This document shows, in pieces, positions 36,964 through 45,283 of a DNA stretch of 64,000 nucleotides. The position numbers and the translations under genes were made by a program. Source of the stretch: Blautia luti (GTDB taxonomy: Bacteria > Bacillota > Clostridia > Lachnospirales > Lachnospiraceae); NCBI RefSeq assembly GCF_013304735.1, contig NZ_JAAITI010000006.1, forward strand, positions 81,761 to 145,760, in the 5' to 3' direction. The notes beneath the pieces were generated by a model. The model saw only the letters and a list, made by a program, of their open reading frames with translations. It was not told the DNA's origin and made no database searches. Position 1 is the stretch's first letter; each line of letters begins with the position of its first letter.

Positions 36964-38442
36964 TTATTTCAACGCTTTCTCAATTTCCTCAATCACGATC
37001 CGAAGCGCTTTCAGCCTTGCATATTTCTTGTCTACCGATTCCAGAATATGCCATGGCGCATAAACCGTGCTGGTTTTCTGCAGCATTTCATCCACTGCGG
37101 TTTCATACTGATCCCATTTTTCACGGTTTCTCCAGTCCTCATCTGTGATCTTCCACTGTTTTTCCGGATTGTTCTGGCGGTCATTAAATCTTGCAAGCTG
37201 GGTATCTTTATCAATGTGGACCCAGAATTTCACGATCACAGCACCCCAGTCGGAAAGTTCCTTCTCGAATTCATTGATCTCATTGTATGCACGTCTCCAG
37301 TCGTTCTCACTGCAAAAACCTTCCAGTCTTTCCACCATCACTCTTCCATACCAGGTCCGGTCAAATATGGCAATGTGTCCATCTTTAGGCAACCTTGTCC
37401 AGAAACGCCACAGATAATGACGGGCTTTTTCATGAGGTTCCGGGCTGGCGATGGGATGTACCTCAAAACCACGGGGATCAAGAGCTTCCGTGATCCTCTT
37501 GATATTTCCGCCTTTTCCGGCAGCATCCCAGCCTTCATAGGTGATGATCACCGGCACTCTTTTGCGGTAGAGCCGATTATGCAGGCTTCCGAGCTTCGCC
37601 TGGAGTTCTTTAAGCTCTGCCTTGTACTCTTCGTCTCCCACTTCTTTTCCATCCAGAGGGATCTCGCTTAATTTCGGCATCTCCACCAGAGGAAAAACAT
37701 TCTGGAGAATCGGCACAGCATGTTTGCTATTCTCCATGGCAACCTCGATGTTGCTGATCATGGTTTCCAGTACCTGTAATTCCGCCCATTTCCGGTCACT
37801 GGCATCTACGATATACCACGGAGCAGAAGAAGTGTTGGTATCCTGCATATACTGGTCAAAAACTTTTCTGCATTTCTTGTAGTGATCATTCTGCCAGAGA
37901 TCGTATTCATTCACTCTCCATCGGGTATCTTTGCTTTCCAGAAGGATGCCCATACGTTTCTCCTGATCTTTCCGGTCGATCTGCATAAAGAATTTCAGAA
38001 GTACGTATCCGTTATCCGTCAGCTGCCGTTCAAATCTGCGGATGCTGTCAACCCGTTTTACATAATCATCCCCTTTCAGTTTTTTGTCCATGCGCTCCCG
38101 GCAGGTCTGATCCATCCATCCGGAATCCAGGAATGTAAATTTACCGGCTTCCGGGATCTCCTTAAAATACCGGTAAAGAAATGGTTTCCGAAGGTCCTCT
38201 TCTGTAGGCGCTGACATAGTTGCGACTTTAAAAAAACGGGGATCGATATTCTTGATCACTTTACTTATGGTACTGCCTTTTCCGGAAGCTCCCCAGCCTT
38301 CAAACAACACGATCACCGGAATCTTATGCTCCTTTAGAGCCATCTGCAGCTCATATAATCTGGTTCTTGCAGCACTTAAACGCACTTTGATATCCTCTTT
38401 TTCCGGAATCTGTTCCGGGTTCCAGTTTTTTAACATCTGCAT
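36964..38442 (-). CDS. pap: Two-domain polyphosphate:AMP phosphotransferase (PPK2 family)
   Basis: A 492-residue protein with two PPK2 domains. The first (about residues 35-240) has FEGWGASGKGSTISKVIKN and the lid-like FRWxxxP-type segment PFLYRYFKEIPEAGK; the second (about 290-490) has YEGWDAAGKGGNIKRITE and IFDRTWYGRVMVERLEGF. In known class II PPK2 enzymes only the C-terminal domain is active, phosphorylating AMP with polyphosphate; here both P-loops look intact. Product ADP would couple polyphosphate stores to nucleotide energy. No ppk1 or ppx nearby. Confidence 0.92.
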   Translation of the reverse strand: MQMLKNWNPEQIPEKEDIKVRLSAARTRLYELQMALKEHKIPVIVLFEGWGASGKGSTISKVIKNIDPRFFKVATMSAPTEEDLRKPFLYRYFKEIPEAGKFTFLDSGWMDQTCRERMDKKLKGDDYVKRVDSIRRFERQLTDNGYVLLKFFMQIDRKDQEKRMGILLESKDTRWRVNEYDLWQNDHYKKCRKVFDQYMQDTNTSSAPWYIVDASDRKWAELQVLETMISNIEVAMENSKHAVPILQNVFPLVEMPKLSEIPLDGKEVGDEEYKAELKELQAKLGSLHNRLYRKRVPVIITYEGWDAAGKGGNIKRITEALDPRGFEVHPIASPEPHEKARHYLWRFWTRLPKDGHIAIFDRTWYGRVMVERLEGFCSENDWRRAYNEINEFEKELSDWGAVIVKFWVHIDKDTQLARFNDRQNNPEKQWKITDEDWRNREKWDQYETAVDEMLQKTSTVYAPWHILESVDKKYARLKALRIVIEEIEKALK

Positions 38443-38596
38443 CGTCCTTCCTCGAATTTTTTGAATATTCTTATTATACCACAGGAGTCCCTGTTTTACG
38501 ACGAATTTTACATAGATTTAACGCATCATTCCGAAAAAATATCCATATTGCACAATTGTAACTCTTGTTAAACAGCTAAAAATATTTTTTAACCTA

Positions 38597-38625
38597 TTGA
38601 CATTTTGATCTTCTCTTCATACAAT
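38597..38625 (+). promoter_or_regulatory. Strong sigma-A promoter ahead of a long leader
   Basis: TTGACA (38597-38602) and TACAAT (38620-38625) with the ideal 17-bp spacer. Transcription should begin near 38632, leaving a leader of about 123 nt before the next gene. The rest of the 312-bp space (38443-38596) is AT-rich with nothing recognised. Confidence 0.75.
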
Positions 38626-38631
38626 ATAGGC

Positions 38632-38735
38632 GCTGTTCGTTATTTTTTTAACTCGTAGTCAAACGGATATTCGCAACCCCGCAGGGGACTTCCTTGATTC
38701 GGTTAAAACAGCACAAAAAAGCTGCCCCAAGCAGC
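38632..38735 (+). promoter_or_regulatory. Folded 5' leader RNA, unclassified
   Basis: The leader starts at the predicted transcription start and can fold into one long imperfect hairpin. GCTGTT (38632) pairs with AACAGC (38707-38712); TTTTAAC (38646) with GTTAAAA (38702); TCAA-x2-GGA (38659-38667) with TCC-TTGA (38691-38697); CCCC-GCA-GGGG (38677-38687) caps it. A second hairpin, GCTGC/GCAGC (38721-38735), sits just before the AAGGAG site. The pairing is too extensive to be chance, but I do not recognise a known riboswitch class. Confidence 0.5.
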
Positions 38736-38754
38736 AAATCTCAAGGAGCCGATC

Positions 38755-39132
38755 ATGAAACTTACAGAAGAACTTCTGAAAGAAATGGAAAAGAAAAAAG
38801 AACTCTACGGTGACGGCATCATCATGCCGGATGGGGATTACCGCCTAATCCAGGACGGACATTTGAAGACCCTTATGGCCCTTTTACCATATACGGAAAA
38901 TGAAATCTGGAAAATGATCCCGGATGATGATTCCGCTCTTTTCTGGCTGGTAGAAAAAACAGGCTGCGTGCTGACAGATGTCAATTCCACCATCGGAATG
39001 AAAATGACCCCTGCACAGCAGAAAACTTACGAAGCGCTTTCCAGCCGTGGGATCGTCTCTAATGAATATTATGATCTTACCAGGCAGCGGGAAAAAGCCC
39101 GCGCCCAGCATTCTGCAAAGCAGAACATATAG
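38755..39132 (+). CDS. Conserved-looking small protein of unknown function
   Basis: A 125-residue protein with no membrane segment or signal peptide. The N-terminal part is helical and charged (ELLKEMEKKKELYG), the middle reads DGIIMPDGDYRLIQDGHLKTLMALLPYTENEIWKMIP, and the C-terminal part is helical and basic. I do not recognise the family. Ribosome binding site AAGGAG, ATG at 38755. It is alone between its own promoter plus folded leader and a terminator, so its expression seems individually controlled, possibly by the leader. Confidence 0.75.
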   Translation: MKLTEELLKEMEKKKELYGDGIIMPDGDYRLIQDGHLKTLMALLPYTENEIWKMIPDDDSALFWLVEKTGCVLTDVNSTIGMKMTPAQQKTYEALSSRGIVSNEYYDLTRQREKARAQHSAKQNI

Positions 39133-39186
39133 ATTACGTAAATGTTCTCAATACGCATTTACCCCATAATTCCATATACTCAAAAA

Positions 39187-39252
39187 GCAAAAGCTGCCTT
39201 CCAGAACCATAAGCCTCAAACAGGCCCATAACTCCGGTGGCAGCTTTTATTA
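39187..39252 (+). terminator. Rho-independent terminator after the small unknown gene
   Basis: AAAAGCTGCC pairs with GGCAGCTTTT across a 45-nt loop that itself contains a GCCT/GGGC-type hairpin. It may also serve the convergent ttcA-like gene. Confidence 0.7.
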
Positions 39253-39262
39253 TTTATATCTT

Positions 39263-40444
39263 TCAGTCGTCATATCCTTCCAGGAAGGAATGTTTCACGC
39301 CATCTTTCTTATAGGCAATGACTGTATGAAGATTCACATTTTCCACACTTCGGAAAATATTGCTTTCAATATGAGGATTTACCTTCTTAAGCTCTGCAAT
39401 AAGATTCTTGATCTCCATTCGTTTGGAAACACTGGTTCCATCTGTACGACAGGTAGTACAGGTATCGGTAAACTTGCAGGCACACTGGATAAAATGCAGG
39501 TCATTGTAATCTCTCCAGTGCTTGATATCTGCCTCCCGGATCAGATACATCGGGCGGATCAGCTGCATCCCTTCGAAGTTTGTGCTGTGGAGTTTCGGCA
39601 TCATGGTCTGTACCTGTGCTCCATAAAGCATTCCCATCAGGATAGTCTCGATCACATCGTCATAGTGATGACCAAGGGCGATCTTGTTGCATCCAAGTTC
39701 CTTTGCCTTACTGTAGAGATATCCTCTCCGCATACGGGCACAGAGATAACACGGAGATTTCTCTACATTATAAACTGCATCAAAGATCTCCGTCTCAAAC
39801 ACTGTGATCGGAATTCCGAGAAGTTTGGCGTTGTGTTCGATCACCGCACGGTTGGCCTCATTATATCCCGGATCCATCACAAGAAATACCAGTTCAAAAG
39901 GAAACTTGTTATGACGTTTCAGTTCCTGGAACAGTTTGGCCATCAGCATGGAATCCTTACCGCCAGAAATACAGACTGCGATCTTATCTCCCGGTTTCAC
40001 CAGTTCATAGTCATTGATCCCTCTGGCAAATCTGGAAAACAGCTGCTTGTGGAACTTCTTGCGGATGCTCAGCTCAATATCTTTCCGGCGCTGTTCCATT
40101 GCCTCATTTTCCTCTTCTTCACTGTCCCCTTTATCGGACTCTTTCTGCATCTGCTGAAAAAGCCATCCTGTATATCCGCCTTTCAGGCTCAGTGCGGGAA
40201 TTCCTTTTTCCCGGAGCATCCCTGCCCCTTCCTGGCTGAAAAGTCCTCTGGTACAGTAAAGGACCGGGATCTTATCCCCATTCAGTTCTTCTGCCCGTTC
40301 TTCCAGTTCCTGTTCCGGAACAGAAATCGCTCCCGGGATCATTCCATATTCCACAGTTACTTTATCACGGGTATCTACCAGGAGATATTTTTCCCGTTCC
40401 TTCTCTATTTCATCAAAAGAAATCTCCAATGTTTCTTCACTCAT
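39263..40444 (-). CDS. Rhodanese domain fused to TtcA-like tRNA thiolation ATPase
   Basis: A 393-residue fusion. The N-terminal rhodanese domain (about residues 1-105) has the active Cys in VLYCTRGLFSQEG and the KGGYTGW end. The C-terminal PP-loop domain (about 125-390) has ICISGGKDSMLM, the CYLCARMRRG and GHHYDDVIETILMGML blocks of the TtcA group, and Cys-rich CACKFTDTCTTCR. TtcA makes 2-thiocytidine at tRNA position 32 with a 4Fe-4S cluster; the fused rhodanese could supply persulfide sulfur. ATG at 40444. It follows the ferredoxin gene by 19 bp in one transcript. Confidence 0.85.
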   Translation of the reverse strand: MSEETLEISFDEIEKEREKYLLVDTRDKVTVEYGMIPGAISVPEQELEERAEELNGDKIPVLYCTRGLFSQEGAGMLREKGIPALSLKGGYTGWLFQQMQKESDKGDSEEEENEAMEQRRKDIELSIRKKFHKQLFSRFARGINDYELVKPGDKIAVCISGGKDSMLMAKLFQELKRHNKFPFELVFLVMDPGYNEANRAVIEHNAKLLGIPITVFETEIFDAVYNVEKSPCYLCARMRRGYLYSKAKELGCNKIALGHHYDDVIETILMGMLYGAQVQTMMPKLHSTNFEGMQLIRPMYLIREADIKHWRDYNDLHFIQCACKFTDTCTTCRTDGTSVSKRMEIKNLIAELKKVNPHIESNIFRSVENVNLHTVIAYKKDGVKHSFLEGYDD

Positions 40445-40463
40445 GCTGTTTTTATTCCTTTCC

Positions 40464-41207
40464 TTACAGCTCCTCCCTGATCGTGCCGTCACAGGCAATG
40501 GTCACTACCTGCCATGGAATCATCTTTCCGCTGCGCTCCATAGCGCGGATCACTGCATTTTCGATACCTCCGCAGCAGGGAACTTCCATACGGACAATAC
40601 GGATACTCCGGATGGAATTATTCCGTATGATCTCTGTAAGCTTATCCGCGTAATCTCCCTCATCCAGTTTGGGGCAACCGATCAGCGTCACATGATCTTT
40701 CATGAATTTCTCGTGAAAATCTGCATAAGCGTAGGCCGTGCAGTCCGCTGCGATCAGAAGCTGTGCATTTTCAAAATATGGTGCATTGACAGGAACCAGT
40801 TTGATCTGTACCGGCCACTGGGCAAGACGGCTTATCTGTTCTCCTATATTCCGGGGAACTTCTTTCTTCTCTGCCTGCACCGGCGGTTCCTGTTTCTTTT
40901 TCAGGCTTCTTGCCATACTTCCGGGACACACGTGTGGCATCCCTTCTGGCATCGAAACCTCTGTTTTCTTAAGCTTCATTCTTTTTTCCACTGCCTCCGC
41001 ATCATAATCTGCGGCTTCCCGCTCTATAATACGGATCGCATCGACAGGGCAGGCCGGAAGACAGTCTCCCAGTCCGTCACAGTAATCATCCCGGATCAGT
41101 TTCGCCTTGCCATCTATCATGGCAATAGCCCCTTCGTGGCAGGCAGCTGCACAGGCACCGCAGCCGTTGCATTTCTCTTCCTCAATGTGTACGATCTTTC
41201 TTATCAT
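40464..41207 (-). CDS. Ferredoxin-type iron-sulfur protein
   Basis: A 247-residue protein. Residues 1-62 form a two-cluster ferredoxin: CNGCGACAAACHEGA then CDGLGDCLPACPVDAI. The rest (about 80-247) is a separate domain with AQWPVQIKLVPVNAPYFENAQLLIAADCTAYAYADFH and a CPKLDEGDYADKL segment, known from 4Fe-4S proteins of anaerobes without a defined role. Being just ahead of the rhodanese-TtcA fusion, it could provide electrons or clusters for tRNA thiolation; this is inference. The promoter bears a palindrome for the neighbouring Crp/Fnr regulator. Confidence 0.85.
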   Translation of the reverse strand: MIRKIVHIEEEKCNGCGACAAACHEGAIAMIDGKAKLIRDDYCDGLGDCLPACPVDAIRIIEREAADYDAEAVEKRMKLKKTEVSMPEGMPHVCPGSMARSLKKKQEPPVQAEKKEVPRNIGEQISRLAQWPVQIKLVPVNAPYFENAQLLIAADCTAYAYADFHEKFMKDHVTLIGCPKLDEGDYADKLTEIIRNNSIRSIRIVRMEVPCCGGIENAVIRAMERSGKMIPWQVVTIACDGTIREEL

Positions 41208-41264
41208 GATATCATCTCTCCCTGATTTTTATATTTCTGCAAATGTTTTTTTGTTTTCACTGAC

Positions 41265-41307
41265 ATCATACAAAAATCCCGGAGATTCTTCGGTAACATA
41301 TGTTACC
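41265..41307 (-). promoter_or_regulatory. Crp/Fnr-type operator and promoter of the ferredoxin-ttcA operon
   Basis: A perfect 16-bp palindrome GGTAACATATGTTACC (41292-41307) lies just upstream of a -10 box TATGAT (41265-41270, minus strand) with a poor -35 (CCGAAG). With a start near 41258 the palindrome is centred at about -41.5, the class II activator position of Crp/Fnr proteins. It abuts the stop codon of the regulator gene. Confidence 0.65.
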
Positions 41308-41997
41308 TTACAGATATAACTCCATTTTTTCCTGATCTTTCACAAGGATCTGACGCCTGTCAAGTTCCAGGATTCCTTCTTCCTGCATCTTTCCCAGCTC
41401 TCTGGAAAGAGACGGCCTGGTGATGTTTAAATGATCCGCCATCTCTTCTCTGGACAGGTTCATATGGATCTTCCCTTCACTGTCCTGGCATTCCACAAGA
41501 AAACGGACGATCCTCTCACGGAGACTGCCACTTCCCAGGATCCGAAGCTTCTGGTTCATATTGTAAGCCTTCCCGGCAAAAACCTCAAGAAGATTTTCCC
41601 GCAGTTTCCGGCTTAAACTATTTTCTTCCCTGTCCGTAAAGATCCTGCTGCTCATGATCAGGACAGAAGTCTGCGTCAGCGTCTCCACATACATATCATA
41701 GGAAGATTTTCCCATAAAGGCATAAACCTCCCCAAACAGAGCACCCGGATCTTCCAGTTGAGCCAGAAGGATCCTTTTTCCGGAAAATGTTTCTTTGGCA
41801 ATGATCACACTTCCGCTAAGAAGCATATAAACCGAATCCGGCCGGTCTGTTTCCTGAAAGATCCGCTTCCCTCTGGAATAAGTCCGTACCGTTCCTTCCC
41901 GCTCCATGAGGCTTAGTAGCTCTGTTTCTTCCAGATTTCTGCAGAGCCGGCTTTTTCTTAAAACTGCCATCCACTCTTCTCTTTTTTTTTCTTCCAC
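41308..41997 (-). CDS. Crp/Fnr-family transcriptional regulator
   Basis: A 229-residue regulator with an N-terminal cyclic-nucleotide-binding fold (GKRIFQETDRPDSVYMLLSGSVIIAK, GALFGEVYAFMGKSSY) and a C-terminal helix-turn-helix (LSREEMADHLNITRPSLSRELGKMQEEGILELDR, about residues 173-206). It lacks the Cys cluster of Fnr (only one N-terminal Cys) and the cAMP-binding residues look incomplete, so the signal is unknown. It probably activates the ferredoxin-ttcA operon immediately downstream. Confidence 0.9.
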   Translation of the reverse strand: MEEKKREEWMAVLRKSRLCRNLEETELLSLMEREGTVRTYSRGKRIFQETDRPDSVYMLLSGSVIIAKETFSGKRILLAQLEDPGALFGEVYAFMGKSSYDMYVETLTQTSVLIMSSRIFTDREENSLSRKLRENLLEVFAGKAYNMNQKLRILGSGSLRERIVRFLVECQDSEGKIHMNLSREEMADHLNITRPSLSRELGKMQEEGILELDRRQILVKDQEKMELYL

Positions 41998-42150
41998 TTT
42001 TTCACCTCATCTCTGTACAGGTTTTTACCATATTTCTGCAATCTCTGTCAACTCCTGCGAACTTCATAAGACCCCAGCCTGTACTTTTTTCTGAAAATCA
42101 GTTATAATATTTTTTGTTTGTAAAAAATTCTACCAAGGAGGATACCGGAA

Positions 42151-44283
42151 ATGAAAACACAGAATCAGACTATGCTTTCTGAGAATACACTGACATCCCG
42201 ACCCACAGATATTATCGCGGGATTTCCTGTACGTCCCGGTTTTTTTGAATTAAATGGCGCTACTCCTCTTTCCAACGGAGTCAACTTTACCGCACATACC
42301 CGTCACGGTACATCCTGCGAACTTCTTCTTTTCCACTCCGGAGAAGAGGAACCTTTCGCAGTTCTTCCTTTTCCCAATGCCTGTCGTATCGGTGATGTAT
42401 ATTCCATGGTCGTTATGGGACTGGACATCGAAGATCTGGAATACGGCTACCGCATCGACGGTCCTTATGAACCGGAAAAAGGCCATATCTTCGATAAGAC
42501 AAAAGTTCTTCTTGATCCTTATGCCAAAGCCGTTGCCGGTCAGCGCGAATGGGGACAGCAGAAGATTGGAAGCTATCACGCCCGTGTGGTACGCGATTCT
42601 TTCGACTGGGAAGACATGCCTCAGTCCACCCGTAAGATCAGTGACCTGATCATCTACGAACTTCATGTCCGCGGATTTACACAGGACGCTTCTTCCGGTG
42701 TCACACACCCGGGAACTTTTGCCGGGCTTCGTGAAAAAATCCCTTACCTCAAAGAACTGGGAATCAATGCGGTGGAGCTGATGCCTATCTTCGAGTTCGA
42801 CGAGAACATGAATGCCCGTACCGTAAACGGCAAGCGTCTTCTGGAATACTGGGGATACAATTCCGTTAACTTCTTTTCCCCAAACACCAGCTATGCTTCC
42901 AAGGCAGAACATAACTGTGAGGGAACCGAACTGAAAGAACTGATCCGTGAACTTCACGAAAATGGAATTGAAGTAATTCTTGATGTTGTATTCAACCACA
43001 CTGCCGAAGGAAATGAACTTGGAAAAACTTTCTGCTTTAAAGGATTTGACAATAAAGTTTATTATATGCTGACTCCGGAAGGAAATTACTACAATTTCAG
43101 CGGATGTGGAAACACTCTGAACTGTAATCATCCGATCGTGCGTCAGATGATCCTGGAGTGTTTACGTTACTGGACCATCAACTACCGCGTGGATGGTTTC
43201 CGTTTCGACCTTGCAAGTATCCTGGGACGTCATGAGGACGGTTCCCCTCTTAACAACCCGCCACTTCTGGAACTTCTTGCTTACGATCCGGTTCTTCGAA
43301 ATGTCAAGCTGATCGCAGAGGCCTGGGATGCCGGCGGACTGTATCAGGTAGGTTCTTTCCCTGCCAGCCGCAGATGGGCTGAGTGGAACGGCCGTTACCG
43401 TGACTGCCTCCGTTCTTTCCTGAAGGGAGATTTCTGGAACGCCTGGGACGCCGCATGGAGCATTTCCGGTTCCGGTGACCTGTATGGCGGTTTTTATTCC
43501 GATCACAATGACAACTATGCAGGATACAATTCCTGCGTCAATTTCCTTACCTGCCACGATGGTTTTACCATGTATGATCTCTATTCCTACAACGAGAAAC
43601 ACAACGAGGCAAACGGCTGGAACAACACAGATGGTTCCAACGACAACCGCAGCTGGAACTGTGGAGAAGAGGGTGATTCCACCAATCCGGAAGTCCTTTC
43701 CCTCCGCTTCCGCATGATCCGAAACGCCTGCGCGGTACTGATGTCCAGCCGTGGAACCCCGATGTTCCTTGCAGGTGACGAATTTGGAAACACCAAACAT
43801 GGAAATAACAACACCTACTGCCAGGATAACGAAACTTCCTGGATCAACTGGGATCTTCTGGAGAAAAATCACGATCTTTTCGAATTTTTCAAATATATGA
43901 TCCAGTTCCGAAAAGACCACCCTGTCATCTCCCGCAAGCTTCCAAACGCAGTATGCGGTATGGAAAGCATACACACCCATAACATTGATGCAAGGGATGT
44001 GACCATCCCAAGAGATGCCCACACCTTCGCCGTAAGCTTTGCAGGTTATGATAAGAGTAAAGGCGCCGATGACCTGATCTACATCGTTATCAACGCATAC
44101 TGGGAAGATGTAACGGTTACGCTTCCGGAACTTGCACGCCCTGGTGCATGGTATCTCTGTGTCAACACATTTGGAGACGGAGATGGCCGTTATTTCTATG
44201 AAGAAAGCCAGGAGCCACGTATTGAGCACGATTTCTGCATGCGGCCCAGATCCGTTGCCATCTTTACCGGTCGTAATTATTAA
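42151..44283 (+). CDS. glgX: Glycogen debranching enzyme (GH13 isoamylase type)
   Basis: Hydrolyses alpha-1,6 branches. An N-terminal CBM48-like domain (about residues 20-120) precedes the GH13 barrel: VILDVVFNHTAEGN (region I), DGFRFDLASILGR (region II, nucleophile Asp), LIAEAWDAGG (region III, Glu) and FLTCHDGFTMYD (region IV, Asp). 710 residues is typical of GlgX/TreX. GAGGA ribosome binding site. No other glg gene adjoins, and the next gene is an EutJ-like chaperone. Confidence 0.93.
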   Translation: MKTQNQTMLSENTLTSRPTDIIAGFPVRPGFFELNGATPLSNGVNFTAHTRHGTSCELLLFHSGEEEPFAVLPFPNACRIGDVYSMVVMGLDIEDLEYGYRIDGPYEPEKGHIFDKTKVLLDPYAKAVAGQREWGQQKIGSYHARVVRDSFDWEDMPQSTRKISDLIIYELHVRGFTQDASSGVTHPGTFAGLREKIPYLKELGINAVELMPIFEFDENMNARTVNGKRLLEYWGYNSVNFFSPNTSYASKAEHNCEGTELKELIRELHENGIEVILDVVFNHTAEGNELGKTFCFKGFDNKVYYMLTPEGNYYNFSGCGNTLNCNHPIVRQMILECLRYWTINYRVDGFRFDLASILGRHEDGSPLNNPPLLELLAYDPVLRNVKLIAEAWDAGGLYQVGSFPASRRWAEWNGRYRDCLRSFLKGDFWNAWDAAWSISGSGDLYGGFYSDHNDNYAGYNSCVNFLTCHDGFTMYDLYSYNEKHNEANGWNNTDGSNDNRSWNCGEEGDSTNPEVLSLRFRMIRNACAVLMSSRGTPMFLAGDEFGNTKHGNNNTYCQDNETSWINWDLLEKNHDLFEFFKYMIQFRKDHPVISRKLPNAVCGMESIHTHNIDARDVTIPRDAHTFAVSFAGYDKSKGADDLIYIVINAYWEDVTVTLPELARPGAWYLCVNTFGDGDGRYFYEESQEPRIEHDFCMRPRSVAIFTGRNY

Positions 44284-44342
44284 AATTCATATCAGGGACA
44301 AAATCTTTTTTGTCCTTGTCCGAAAGAAATGGAGTATTTTGA

Positions 44343-45167
44343 ATGGAATTAAAAAACAGAACTTTGTCCAACTTCGCAGAACTTGTGGAAACCGGTGAAT
44401 GCAAAAAATTCCGCGGCCGTCTGAAAACGGGCATTGACCTTGGTACTGCCAACACCGTTCTTGCTGTCGTTGACCGGAACAACCGTCCCATCGCCGGAAT
44501 TTCCGCACCGTCCCATGCCATTCAGGATGGTGTGATCGTTAATTATTACGAATCCGTCCAGCTTGTAACAAAGCTTAAAAATGAACTGGAAGAAAAACTT
44601 GGCACAGAACTTACCTACGGTGCAGCTGCCATCCCTCCTGGTGTTTCGGAAGGCAGTGTCAAAAGCATCGGTTATGTCCTGGAAGGTGCAGGTTTTGAGG
44701 TTACCAATATCGTAGACGAGCCTACCGCTGCCGCTGCTGTCCTCAAAATTACAGACGGCGCCGTTGTAGATGTGGGCGGCGGTACAACCGGCATCAGTAT
44801 CCTGAAAGATGGCAAAGTCATTTACACAGACGATGAGGCTACCGGAGGCAGCCATATGACCATGACTGTGGCCGGACACTATAAAATCCCTTATGAGGAA
44901 GCGGAAATTTTAAAGACCACTCCGGAAAAAGAAGATGAAATTTTTCCTGTAATCAAAGCAACCGTTGAAAAAATGGCTGTTATTACCGAAAAATTTCTCC
45001 ATGGTTATCAGGTTCCGGCTGTTTACGTTGTAGGCGGATCTTCCATGTTTAAAGAATTTACAACCGTTTTTGAGAAGAAACTGAAACTTCCTGTGTACAG
45101 ACCTGTACATCCTCTTCTCGTTACACCCCTTGGCATCGCATATCACTGTGAACTGCCCAAAATATGA
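44343..45167 (+). CDS. eutJ: EutJ-like Hsp70-fold chaperone
   Basis: A 274-residue actin/Hsp70 ATPase-fold protein without a substrate-binding domain. Phosphate 1 motif TGIDLGTANTVLAVVD near 29-44, phosphate 2 VVDVGGGTTGISIL near 141-154, adenosine motif VYVVGGSSMF near 230-239, and DEPTAAAAVL. EutJ is normally found in ethanolamine-utilisation microcompartment operons; none is seen here. It follows glgX by 59 bp with a GGACAAAA/TTTTGTCC stem-loop between, so the two may be separately expressed. Confidence 0.85.
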   Translation: MELKNRTLSNFAELVETGECKKFRGRLKTGIDLGTANTVLAVVDRNNRPIAGISAPSHAIQDGVIVNYYESVQLVTKLKNELEEKLGTELTYGAAAIPPGVSEGSVKSIGYVLEGAGFEVTNIVDEPTAAAAVLKITDGAVVDVGGGTTGISILKDGKVIYTDDEATGGSHMTMTVAGHYKIPYEEAEILKTTPEKEDEIFPVIKATVEKMAVITEKFLHGYQVPAVYVVGGSSMFKEFTTVFEKKLKLPVYRPVHPLLVTPLGIAYHCELPKI

Positions 45168-45201
45168 TTGATTCCTAAAATGATCATCTCTCTGCTTTGT
45201 A

Positions 45202-45252
45202 TGTAAAAACTGACCAGAAGGCTGTATAACAGGCCCCTGGTCAGTTTTTACA
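45202..45252. terminator. Bidirectional terminator
   Basis: GTAAAAACTGACCAG pairs with CTGGTCAGTTTTTAC across an 21-nt loop, serving eutJ (plus) and the hybrid kinase (minus). Confidence 0.85.
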
Positions 45253-45283
45253 TTCATTTATATACATATCGGTTAATGTTCTG

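Noticed and set aside
39290..40480. 396-codon plus-strand open frame opposite the rhodanese-TtcA gene
   Set aside because: Shadow frame; the minus-strand gene has clear motifs and ribosome binding site.
42250..44229. Two long open frames antisense to the debranching enzyme
   Set aside because: Mirror frames caused by codon bias of glgX; sequences are rich in Val, Cys and Phe with no family features.
44295..44317. Stem-loop GGACAAAA/TTTTGTCC between glgX and eutJ as a terminator
   Set aside because: No T run follows the stem, so termination is doubtful; noted only in the eutJ entry.
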